Below, piece by piece: positions 1 through 6,310 of a DNA stretch of 32,973 nt. Position 1 is the stretch's first letter. Each line of letters opens with the position of its first letter. The notes under the pieces are model-generated. The model did not search any database, had not been told where the DNA came from, and saw only the letters and a program-made list of their open reading frames with translations. The DNA is from Sphingomonas sp. CCH9-E2 (GTDB taxonomy: Bacteria; Pseudomonadota; Alphaproteobacteria; Sphingomonadales; Sphingomonadaceae), in NCBI RefSeq assembly GCF_001557215.1, contig NZ_LSJM01000030.1, forward strand, positions 1 to 32,973, written 5' to 3'. The position numbers were made by a program, and so were the translations under genes.

Positions 1-642
1 CCCCGCCTCGATCCGGGGGTAGGTCCAGCGATAGGCGGCCAGCGTCACGTCCGCCGCCTTCTGCATCAGCGCGATTTCGGCCGGCGTCTTGAACATCCGG
101 CACCCGCGCACGACCGGGTTGGCCGACACGATCTTCACGCCCGCAAGCGCACGCCACATGCCATCGACCGCAAAGAAGCGCGCGGTTTCCTCAATACCCA
201 GCGGGCGGCCGAGCAGCTTTTTCTCGCGCAGGAAGCCCGCGACCACCGCGAACGGATCCTCGTGCTCCTGCCACACCCGGATTTCCGCCGGAATTCCCAG
301 CGATTCGCGGACCGATGGCTCTTCGAAAAACGGGGTGACGATGATCGGATCGCCCTCGACCGGGATCACCGCCGCGGTCAGCCGCTCGCTCCGCCCCCAG
401 CGCACCCCGGTGAAATAGAGCAGGCTCGCCCCCGGCTCGATCAGCACCGCGCCGATGCCGTTCGCCTTCATCAACGCCTGTGCGCGGGCGAGCCGGGCAG
501 CGCGTTCGTCGCGCCCGATCGGAACCGCATCGCCGGTGATCGGCTGCAGATCGCCGGTGTCGATCGACTGCGCCATGGCAAGTCGGGGCATCAGCGGGGC
601 CAGGGCGGCGGCGGCGAACAGCGAGCGGCGCGTGATCAACAT
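1..642 (-). CDS. M24-type (Xaa-Pro/creatinase-like) peptidase, N-terminal part, Tat-exported
   Basis: The reading frame stays open for 214 codons from an ATG at 642 and runs off the left edge, so the C-terminal part is missing. Residues 1-25 look like a twin-arginine signal peptide: TRRSLF, an alanine-rich hydrophobic stretch, then a probable AMA/Q cleavage site, which suggests a periplasmic enzyme. The visible mature part resembles the creatinase/prolidase N-terminal domain that precedes the metal-binding M24 pita-bread domain: an RLARAQALM helix, an IGAVLIEPGASLLYFTG strand, a later EPSVRESLG segment and a KTPAEIALMQKAA helix. The metal ligands would lie outside the window, so activity cannot be judged. 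It diverges from the symporter at 712 across only 69 nt. No strong Shine-Dalgarno precedes the ATG. The family call is from recognised sequence character; substrate is unknown. Confidence 0.75.
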   Translation of the reverse strand, partial: MLITRRSLFAAAALAPLMPRLAMAQSIDTGDLQPITGDAVPIGRDERAARLARAQALMKANGIGAVLIEPGASLLYFTGVRWGRSERLTAAVIPVEGDPIIVTPFFEEPSVRESLGIPAEIRVWQEHEDPFAVVAGFLREKKLLGRPLGIEETARFFAVDGMWRALAGVKIVSANPVVRGCRMFKTPAEIALMQKAADVTLAAYRWTYPRIEAG

Positions 643-660
643 GGCATTGCGATACGACCC

Positions 661-689
661 TTGACCTGCGCGCCGCAATCCCCTGTCTA
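661..689 (+). promoter_or_regulatory. Possible sigma-70 promoter of the symporter gene
   Basis: TTGACC at 661-666 is a good -35 match. Seventeen bases further is TGTCTA (684-689), a poor -10 match. Transcription would start near 696, leaving a leader of about 16 nt. The call rests mainly on the -35 element and its position in a 69-nt divergent gap. Confidence 0.3.
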
Positions 690-711
690 GGCGCCAATCA
701 AGGGGAGCCCG

Positions 712-2046
712 ATGGCCAAGAAACTGACGACCTTCATTCTGATCGCGCTTGTGCTCGGCGCGATCGTCGGCCTGGGGCTGCATTTCGGCGTTCGCAACAG
801 CTTTGGCGCAAATGTCGCCGGAGCGGAGGCGGAACTCAAGACGATCGCGGGCTATTTCTCGATCGTCACGACCATCTTCCTGCGTCTGATCAAGATGATC
901 ATCGCGCCCTTGGTGTTCGCGACTTTGGTCGCAGGCATCGCGCATATGGGCGACACCGCCGCGCTGGGCCGAGTCGGCGGGCGCGCGGTCGCGTGGTTCA
1001 TCTGCGCCAGCATCGTCTCGCTCTCGCTCGGCCTGGTGCTTGTCAACCTGTTCCAGCCCGGCGTCGGCCTCAACTTCCCGCTGCCGCCGGTCGACGCGGC
1101 GAGCGGGGTCGAGAAGGCGGCGTTCAACCTCAAGGACTTCTTCACCCATGTCTTTCCCGCATCGGGGATCGAGGCGATGGCGAAGAACGAAATCCTTCAG
1201 ATCGTGATCTTCTCGCTGTTCATCGGCGTCGCGCTGACCGCCGTGGGCGAAAAGGCGAAACCGCTGGTCAGCGCGGTCGAAAGCCTGGTGCATGTCATGC
1301 TTCAGGTGACGAACTACGTCATGCGCTTCGCCCCCTTCGCGGTGTTCGCCGCCGTCGCCGGGACGCTGGCGGAGCGCGGCCCCGCCATCATCGGCAACCT
1401 CGCCTATTTCATGGGGACCTTCTACCTCGGCATGCTGATCCTGTGGGCGCTGCTGATCGGCGTGTGCTTCCTGATCGTCGGCAAGCGCACCGGGCTGCTC
1501 GTGCGCTACATCCGCGATCCGCTGCTGCTCGCCTTCTCGACCGCATCATCGGAGGCCGCCTATCCGCGCACGCTCGAGGCGCTCGACCGCTTCGGCGTGC
1601 CGCCGCGCATCGCCAGCTTCGTGTTGCCGCTCGGCTACAGCTTCAACCTCGACGGATCGATGATCTACATGACCTTCGCGACGATCTTCATCGCGCAGGC
1701 CTATGGTATCGACCTGACGCTGGGGCAGGAAATCACGATGCTGCTGGTGCTGATGATCACCAGCAAGGGCATTGCCGGGGTACCGCGCGCCAGCCTGGTC
1801 GTGATCGCCGCGACGCTCGGTTTCTTCGACATTCCTGAGGCCGGACTGCTGCTGATCCTGGGTATTGATCATTTCCTCGACATGGGCCGTTCGGCGACCA
1901 ACGTCGTCGGCAATGCGGTCGCCGCCGCGGTCGTGGCGAAGTGGGAGGGCGGTCGGCTCGATCCGATCGAACCGGCCGAGATCGACGCACCGCACGCGCC
2001 ATCGGGTACGGGCCCGGCGGTGGACGAGCAGAGCTTCAGGGCCTGA
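712..2046 (+). CDS. Dicarboxylate/amino acid:cation symporter (GltP/DctA family)
   Basis: Inner-membrane secondary transporter of the DAACS family, 444 aa, usual length. The ATG at 712 follows a strong AGGGGAG Shine-Dalgarno. Family landmarks are in order: hydrophobic N-terminal helices, the serine-rich hairpin-1 region (STASSEAAYPRTLEAL), the TM7 motif GYSFNLDGS, the hairpin-2 segment TSKGIAGVP, and the TM8 motif DMGRSATNVVGN. In the structural homologue GltPh the TM8 Asp, Arg and Asn of DMxRxxxN contact the substrate amino and carboxyl groups. DctA proteins have a different residue at the Asp position, so I infer glutamate/aspartate uptake coupled to protons or sodium rather than C4-dicarboxylates. 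The polar C-terminal tail after the last helix is low-complexity. The gene stands alone and converges on the GST gene. Confidence 0.9.
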   Translation: MAKKLTTFILIALVLGAIVGLGLHFGVRNSFGANVAGAEAELKTIAGYFSIVTTIFLRLIKMIIAPLVFATLVAGIAHMGDTAALGRVGGRAVAWFICASIVSLSLGLVLVNLFQPGVGLNFPLPPVDAASGVEKAAFNLKDFFTHVFPASGIEAMAKNEILQIVIFSLFIGVALTAVGEKAKPLVSAVESLVHVMLQVTNYVMRFAPFAVFAAVAGTLAERGPAIIGNLAYFMGTFYLGMLILWALLIGVCFLIVGKRTGLLVRYIRDPLLLAFSTASSEAAYPRTLEALDRFGVPPRIASFVLPLGYSFNLDGSMIYMTFATIFIAQAYGIDLTLGQEITMLLVLMITSKGIAGVPRASLVVIAATLGFFDIPEAGLLLILGIDHFLDMGRSATNVVGNAVAAAVVAKWEGGRLDPIEPAEIDAPHAPSGTGPAVDEQSFRA

Positions 2047-2063
2047 GCGGGGTAAGCCCCCGC
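2047..2063. terminator. Short GC hairpin between convergent genes
   Basis: GCGGGG (2047-2052) pairs with CCCCGC (2058-2063) across a 5-nt loop, directly between the stop of the symporter and the stop of the GST gene. There is no T-tract on either side, so it is at best a weak bidirectional terminator. Confidence 0.3.
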
Positions 2064-2071
2064 CCGGTCAT

Positions 2072-2713
2072 TCAGGCGTAAGCGTAAGGCCCGCCGGCCT
2101 TCAGCGCAGCCTGATAGGCCGGGCGGGCATGGACCTTGTCGAGCCATGCGATCGTCGCCGGGCGTGACGCATCGAGCCCGCCGCGCGACCGGGCCGCCTC
2201 GAGGGGAAAGCTCATCATCACGTCGGCGGCGGTCATCGCGTCGCCGGCGAACCAGGGCCGGCTGGCGAGTTCGCTTTCGACAAAGTCGAGATGGACGTCG
2301 ATCATCGGCTGGATTTTCTTCTGCGCCGCCTTGCCAAAGATCGGCACGCGCATCAGCACCAACTTCACCAGCAGCGGCGGCATCAGCGAACCTTCGGCAT
2401 AGTGCATGAAATGACGATAGCGCAGCGCCGACTCGCGGTGCGCAGGCGCACCTAGCTTGCCGTCAGCCTTTTCGACCAGATATTCGATGATCGCGCCGGT
2501 TTCGGCGACGGTGCGCGGCGCATCGCCAGCCGGATCGGCATCGACGATCACGGGCGACTTGCCGAGCGGATGCACCGCGCGCAATTCCGGCGGCGCGAGC
2601 ATGGTCTTGGGGTTTCGCTCATAGCGCTTGATCGCATAAGGCAGGCCGAGCTCTTCGAGCAGCCACAGCACCCGCTGCGAACGCGAGTTTTCTAGATGGT
2701 GGACGGTGATCAT
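2072..2713 (-). CDS. Glutathione S-transferase family protein
   Basis: Cytosolic GST-fold protein of 213 aa, normal for the family. The ATG at 2713 was chosen because AGGGAG lies about 9 nt upstream and the protein then begins directly with the first beta strand (MITVHHLENSRSQRVLWLLE). The thioredoxin-like N-terminal domain spans about residues 1-85, with the SRSQR helix start in the glutathione-binding region, a cis-Pro context (GKSPVIVD) and an ETGAIIEYL segment that normally contacts the glutathione gamma-glutamyl group. The all-helical C-terminal domain follows, including the conserved N-capping region WFAGDAMTAADVMMSFPLEA. The frame is open about 39 codons further upstream, but that extension has no start signal. 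Substrate is unknown; detoxification is a family-level inference. Confidence 0.88.
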   Translation of the reverse strand: MITVHHLENSRSQRVLWLLEELGLPYAIKRYERNPKTMLAPPELRAVHPLGKSPVIVDADPAGDAPRTVAETGAIIEYLVEKADGKLGAPAHRESALRYRHFMHYAEGSLMPPLLVKLVLMRVPIFGKAAQKKIQPMIDVHLDFVESELASRPWFAGDAMTAADVMMSFPLEAARSRGGLDASRPATIAWLDKVHARPAYQAALKAGGPYAYA

Positions 2714-3143
2714 CGCGTTGCGCTCCCTATGCGGTTCGGTATCACGCCGCAGGCAGCGTGCGCGCCCGAGAAATTGGTGCAACCCATCGCCAACCGCAAG
2801 AGCCGCCGGCAACGTGGCCCCCTGCGGCACGGTGCAAAGCGGAAAAGGCCGGAAGCCCTATAACAAGCCATATCAGCGGCCGCATTGGCCGCGCCTGGAG
2901 TTCGAAGAGCACGCCGCGGCGTGGGCCGGGATACGCTCACAACCGAGACTGCACGCCGGTCGCCAACAACAGGAAAGGCCCGGAGCACGCCACGCCGGGC
3001 CTTCCAATGGGAGACTGGTCCCTTGACCGCCACCGACCTGTCGATCCGGCACGGCCCGCACGGACATTGCTGCCCGAAACTGGTTACCAGCGCCTTTAAC
3101 CCTCACTCCGGATCATCCCGGGGACGGTCAAGGCGCCGGCGTG
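2714..3143. other. 430-nt stretch without a convincing gene
   Basis: Several short open frames cross this stretch on both strands, but none has a credible start, family resemblance or natural composition. What can be seen: the Shine-Dalgarno and presumed promoter region of the GST gene at the left, a hairpin GCGGCC-gcatt-GGCCGC near 2876-2892, a perfect 14-bp palindrome CACGCCGCGGCGTG at 2910-2923, and a terminator-like hairpin at 2975-3003 oriented for recA. The region 3004-3143 would be the recA 3' untranslated region if that terminator is used. Confidence 0.6.
2964..3003 (-). terminator. Rho-independent terminator downstream of recA
   Basis: CCGGGCCTT and AAGGCCCGG (2995-3003 and 2975-2983) form a perfect 9-bp stem with an 11-nt loop. 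Read on the minus strand the stem is followed by TTCCTGTTGTT, a T-rich tail. Read on the plus strand there is no T-run, so it works in the direction of recA, about 140 nt past its stop codon. Confidence 0.6.
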
Positions 3144-4214
3144 TCAGAGATCGTCCTCGGCGTCCGGACCGGTCATCATCTCTTCGGCGACCTGCTCGGT
3201 ACGGTTGCGGATTGCCGCCTCGAGCCGCGAACAGACCTCGGGGTTCTCCTTGAGGAAGGTCTTGGCGTTCTCACGCCCCTGGCCGATGCGGATGCTGTCA
3301 TAGCTGAACCACGCGCCGGCCTTCTCGACCAGCCCGGCCTTTACGCCGATGTCGAGGATCTCGCCGATCTTGGAGATGCCCTGCCCGTACATGATGTCGA
3401 ACTCGACCTGCTTGAACGGCGGGGCGACCTTGTTCTTCACCACCTTCACGCGGGTGGTGTTGCCGATAATATCGTCACGATCCTTGATCTGGCCGGTGCG
3501 GCGGATGTCGAGACGGACCGAGGCGTAGAATTTGAGCGCATTGCCGCCGGTCGTGGTCTCCGGATTGCCGTACATCACGCCAATCTTCATGCGCAGCTGG
3601 TTGATGAAGATCACCATGCAGCGCGAGCGGCTGATCGATCCGGTCAGCTTGCGCAGCGACTGCGACATCAGGCGCGCCTGCAGGCCGACATGGCTGTCGC
3701 CCATCTCGCCCTCGATTTCCGCACGCGGCACCAGCGCGGCCACCGAGTCGACCACCAGCACGTCGATCGCGTTCGAGCGCACCAGCGTGTCGGTGATCTC
3801 CAGCGCCTGCTCGCCCGTATCGGGCTGCGAGACGATCAGCTCGTCGATATTGACACCCAGCTTCTTGGCATAGACCGGGTCGAGCGCGTGTTCGGCATCG
3901 ACGAACGCGGCGGTCCCGCCATTCTTCTGCGCCTCGGCGATCACGTGCAGTGCCAGCGTCGTCTTGCCCGAGCTTTCCGGACCATAGACTTCGATCACGC
4001 GGCCTCGCGGCAGGCCGCCGACGCCGAGCGCAATGTCGAGCCCGAGCGAGCCAGTCGAGATCGCCTCGACCTGCATCGTCTCCTTCGAGCCGAGCTTCAT
4101 CGCGCTGCCCTTGCCGAATGCGCGGTCGATCTGTGCCAGCGCTGCGTCGAGCGCCTTCTGCTTGTCCGGAGAAATGCCCATCTTTCCTTCGATCACCTTG
4201 AGGGAAGCCGCCAT
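3144..4214 (-). CDS. recA: Recombinase RecA
   Basis: Central ATP-dependent recombinase: it coats single-stranded DNA, drives strand exchange and stimulates LexA self-cleavage. The 356-aa length is normal for alphaproteobacteria. Visible features include the N-terminal polymerisation helix, Walker A GPESSGKT at residues 78-85, the [10 protein letters not shown] segment, Walker B-type strand [17 protein letters not shown], the L1/L2 DNA-binding region with [21 protein letters not shown], and an acidic C-terminal tail ending GPDAEDDL. The ATG at 4214 follows GGAG with fair spacing and gives the standard [10 protein letters not shown] start. It is transcribed alone from a LexA-controlled promoter (4272-4309) and probably stops at the hairpin near 2975. 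Confidence 0.99.
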   Translation of the reverse strand: MAASLKVIEGKMGISPDKQKALDAALAQIDRAFGKGSAMKLGSKETMQVEAISTGSLGLDIALGVGGLPRGRVIEVYGPESSGKTTLALHVIAEAQKNGGTAAFVDAEHALDPVYAKKLGVNIDELIVSQPDTGEQALEITDTLVRSNAIDVLVVDSVAALVPRAEIEGEMGDSHVGLQARLMSQSLRKLTGSISRSRCMVIFINQLRMKIGVMYGNPETTTGGNALKFYASVRLDIRRTGQIKDRDDIIGNTTRVKVVKNKVAPPFKQVEFDIMYGQGISKIGEILDIGVKAGLVEKAGAWFSYDSIRIGQGRENAKTFLKENPEVCSRLEAAIRNRTEQVAEEMMTGPDAEDDL

Positions 4215-4271
4215 GAGTAGTCTCCGTCGCTAAAGGCTTTGAGGCCCCGGTTCAACCATTGCCTGAAGCGC

Positions 4272-4300
4272 GTCGTACAACGTTTGTTCCAAGAGAACAA
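4272..4300 (-). promoter_or_regulatory. recA sigma-70-type promoter
   Basis: On the minus strand TTGTTC (4300-4295) is followed after exactly 17 nt by TACGAC (4277-4272). The -35 overlaps one half of the LexA box, so repressor binding would block polymerase. Transcription would begin near 4265, giving a leader of about 50 nt before the recA ATG at 4214. Confidence 0.6.
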
Positions 4301-4309
4301 GTGCGGAAC
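4295..4309 (-). promoter_or_regulatory. LexA (SOS) box, alphaproteobacterial direct-repeat type
   Basis: On the minus strand GTTC-CGCACTT-GTTC matches the GTTC-N7-GTTC operator known for alphaproteobacterial LexA. It lies 81-95 nt upstream of the recA start and overlaps the -35 hexamer. A second, inverted arrangement overlaps it: TTGTTC-N5-GAACAA on the plus strand (4284-4300), a perfect 17-bp dyad. Confidence 0.85.
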
Positions 4310-4386
4310 GATCTTTTTTTGTTCTCACGCGGGCTCGGCTGTCCGCCGCTCTTGCCCTCAGCGCCCGATCGCGCGATCCTTGGGCC

Positions 4387-5400
4387 ATGACGAACCCGAC
4401 CGATTTCATCGCCGGCCTGCCCAAGGCCGAACTCCATTTGCACATCGAAGGCAGCCTCGAGCCCGAGCTGATGTTCGAACTCGCCAAGCGCAACAAGGTC
4501 GCGATCCCGTTCGACAGCGTGGAGGCGGTGCGCGCGGCGTACAGCTTCTCCAACCTTCAGGATTTCCTCGACATTTATTACGCCGGCGCCGACGTGCTGC
4601 GAGTCGAGCAGGATTTCTACGACCTCGCCGACGCCTATTTCGCGCGCGCCGCCGCCGATGGGGTGGTGCATTCCGAGATTTTCTTCGATCCCCAGACCCA
4701 CACCGATCGCGGCATCCCGTTTCAGGTCGTTGCCGACGGGCTGCTGACCGCGATGCACGACGCCGAGCACCGGCATGGAGTGACGTCGAAGCTGATCCTG
4801 TGCTTCCTGCGCCACCTAGATGAGGATGCGGCATTCGCCACACTCGACGCCGCCGGACCGTGGCTCGACCGGATCGCTGGGGTCGGCCTCGATTCGTCGG
4901 AACTCGGCCATCCCCCGGAAAAATTCGCGCTCGTGTTCGCCGAGGCCGGAAATCTGGGTCTCAAGCGCGTCGCCCATGCCGGGGAGGAAGGCCCGCCCGA
5001 GTATGTCTGGCAGGCGATCGACCTGCTCAATGTCGACCGACTGGACCATGGCAATCGAAGTCTAGAGGACCCGAAGCTCGTTCGCACCCTTGCCGAGCGC
5101 GAGATGACACTGACCGTCTGTCCGCTGTCGAACCTCAAACTGTGCGTCGTCGACAGCCTGGGGAAGCACCCCATTGATCAGATGCTCGACTGCGATCTCT
5201 ATGCGACGATCAACTCCGACGATCCCGCCTATTTCGGCGGCTATATCGCCGACAATTACCGCGCGGTCGCGGCCGCGCGCGGGCTTTCGCGCGATCAGAT
5301 CGTGCAGTTGGCACGGCACAGCTTCACCGGCTCATTCCTCGACGATGCCAGCGTCGCCGCGCACCTCGCGCGGCTCGATGCCTATGTGGCAGCGCAGTGA
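4387..5400 (+). CDS. Adenosine deaminase-family protein, adenine deaminase type
   Basis: Zinc-dependent amidohydrolase of 337 aa that should hydrolyse the 6-amino group of adenine (to hypoxanthine) or adenosine. Metal and catalytic residues are in place: H17/H19 in ELHLHIEGS, H197-AGE200 with the catalytic Glu, H221 in RLDHG, and D278-D279 in SDDPAYF. The HIEGSLEP and CPLSNLKLCVV signatures and the GLDSSELGHPP loop in place of the adenosine-deaminase GDE loop are those of the bacterial adenine deaminase branch; the substrate is therefore an inference from subfamily motifs. The start ATG at 4387 gives the usual N-terminus. It diverges from recA over 172 nt that hold the LexA box. Its stop overlaps the start of the phosphoribosyltransferase, whose product would consume hypoxanthine. 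Confidence 0.9.
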   Translation: MTNPTDFIAGLPKAELHLHIEGSLEPELMFELAKRNKVAIPFDSVEAVRAAYSFSNLQDFLDIYYAGADVLRVEQDFYDLADAYFARAAADGVVHSEIFFDPQTHTDRGIPFQVVADGLLTAMHDAEHRHGVTSKLILCFLRHLDEDAAFATLDAAGPWLDRIAGVGLDSSELGHPPEKFALVFAEAGNLGLKRVAHAGEEGPPEYVWQAIDLLNVDRLDHGNRSLEDPKLVRTLAEREMTLTVCPLSNLKLCVVDSLGKHPIDQMLDCDLYATINSDDPAYFGGYIADNYRAVAAARGLSRDQIVQLARHSFTGSFLDDASVAAHLARLDAYVAAQ

Positions 5401-5918
5401 TGCCGGTCTTCACCCCGATCCCGCATGAACAGTTCGTCGCCGACGTGCTCGCGCTGGCCGATGCGCTGCGAGCCGATCCCGACTGGCAGCCCGACTATCT
5501 GATCGGCATCGGGCGTGGCGGACTGATCCCGGCGGTGTATCTTAGCCATGCGATCGGTGGACCGATGCTGTCGGTGGATTATAGCGCGCGGAACGAGGAT
5601 CTCGCCGCCCCTGCCCTCGCCCGGCTGGCGGAGCGGACGCGGGAAGGCGCACGGCTGCTGTTCATCGACGACATCAACGACAGTGGGGCGACGATCGGGC
5701 GGCTGCGTGCGGGGCTCAGTGACGCCAGAGCGGACGCGGCGCATGTCCGCTTTGCGACCCTTCTCGACAATACGACGTCGAACCAGCGGGTCGACTATGC
5801 GGCGCGCACGATCGACCGGTCGGTGACGAAGGACTGGTTCATTTTCCCTTGGGAAGCCGTCGCACCGGAGGCGGCAATCGAAGCGGATGCGGCAGAGCTG
5901 CCCGACCGGATCGCCTAG
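5400..5918 (+). CDS. Purine phosphoribosyltransferase (PRT type I)
   Basis: Cytosolic type I phosphoribosyltransferase of 172 aa. The PRPP-binding motif LLFIDDINDSGAT lies at residues 86-98, with an earlier DYLIGIGRGGLIPA loop at 32-46 and SVDYSARNE in the flexible-loop position. This pattern fits the hypoxanthine/xanthine PRT group. The ATG at 5400 shares one base with the TGA of the deaminase gene (TGATG), so translation is probably coupled; a GTG three bases upstream at 5397 is an alternative start. Together the two genes would convert adenine to hypoxanthine and then IMP. The exact base specificity cannot be read from the motifs. The stop lies one base from the stop of the convergent response regulator. 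Confidence 0.85.
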   Translation: MPVFTPIPHEQFVADVLALADALRADPDWQPDYLIGIGRGGLIPAVYLSHAIGGPMLSVDYSARNEDLAAPALARLAERTREGARLLFIDDINDSGATIGRLRAGLSDARADAAHVRFATLLDNTTSNQRVDYAARTIDRSVTKDWFIFPWEAVAPEAAIEADAAELPDRIA

Positions 5919-5919
5919 A

Positions 5920-6270
5920 TCAGAGCGCCGCTAGCGCCTGTTCGACCGAGTCCATCGTGAACGGCTTGGCCAGCACCGGGCGGTCGCGATGCGCGTCCAC
6001 AACCGTGTCGCCGCTGCCGCCGGTCGCGAGGATGAAGGGCACACCCTGCGCTGCCAGCGCGTCGGCAATCGGCCAGCTCTGCTCGCCCCCGGACAGGTTG
6101 ACGTCTAGGATCGCCGCATCGACCCCGCCCGCCCCGACAATCTCCATCGCCGAAGCCACGCTGTCGGCGGTGCCGGCATGGTCCTTGCCCAGCATGTCGA
6201 GGAAATCCTCGATCATCATGGCAATCAGGGGCTCGTCCTCGACCACGAGGATGCGTTGCGGTGCGCTCAT
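5920..6270 (-). CDS. Single-domain (CheY-like) response regulator
   Basis: A receiver domain without an output domain, 116 aa. Acidic pocket residues are in EDE at 11-13, the phospho-acceptor is D56 in AILDVNLSGG, the switch Thr is T83 in ILATGG and the conserved Lys is K102 in LAKPF. Such stand-alone receivers act by protein contact or as phosphate shuttles or sinks. The product is of the type with a glycine-rich loop after the Asp strand often seen in alphaproteobacterial stand-alone receivers. It lies 40 nt downstream of the cckA stop on the same strand and may be co-transcribed, which makes CckA a candidate partner, though this is not shown. No strong Shine-Dalgarno is visible before ATG 6270. 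Confidence 0.88.
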   Translation of the reverse strand: MSAPQRILVVEDEPLIAMMIEDFLDMLGKDHAGTADSVASAMEIVGAGGVDAAILDVNLSGGEQSWPIADALAAQGVPFILATGGSGDTVVDAHRDRPVLAKPFTMDSVEQALAAL

Positions 6271-6310
6271 CGGATGAGCATGTGCCTTACAATCGTTGCG
6301 CGGTCGAGCG

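Noticed and set aside
2891..2925. tRNA-like GGAGTTCGAAGAG with nearby hairpins
   Set aside because: Only a partial T-loop; no acceptor stem, D-arm or anticodon arm can be fitted.
3081..3102. CtrA-like site: TTAC and TTAA half-sites
   Set aside because: The spacing is 8 nt instead of 7, and the left half has TTAC, so it does not match TTAA-N7-TTAA.
2830..3110. Possible 6S RNA or split tmRNA in the gene-poor stretch
   Set aside because: No long closing stem with central bulge, and no coding tag or tRNA-like half could be found by eye on either strand.
3141..4220. Long open frame on the plus strand opposite recA (359 codons)
   Set aside because: It mirrors recA codon positions, has Arg/His/Asp-rich composition without domain character, and is expected from the high third-position GC.
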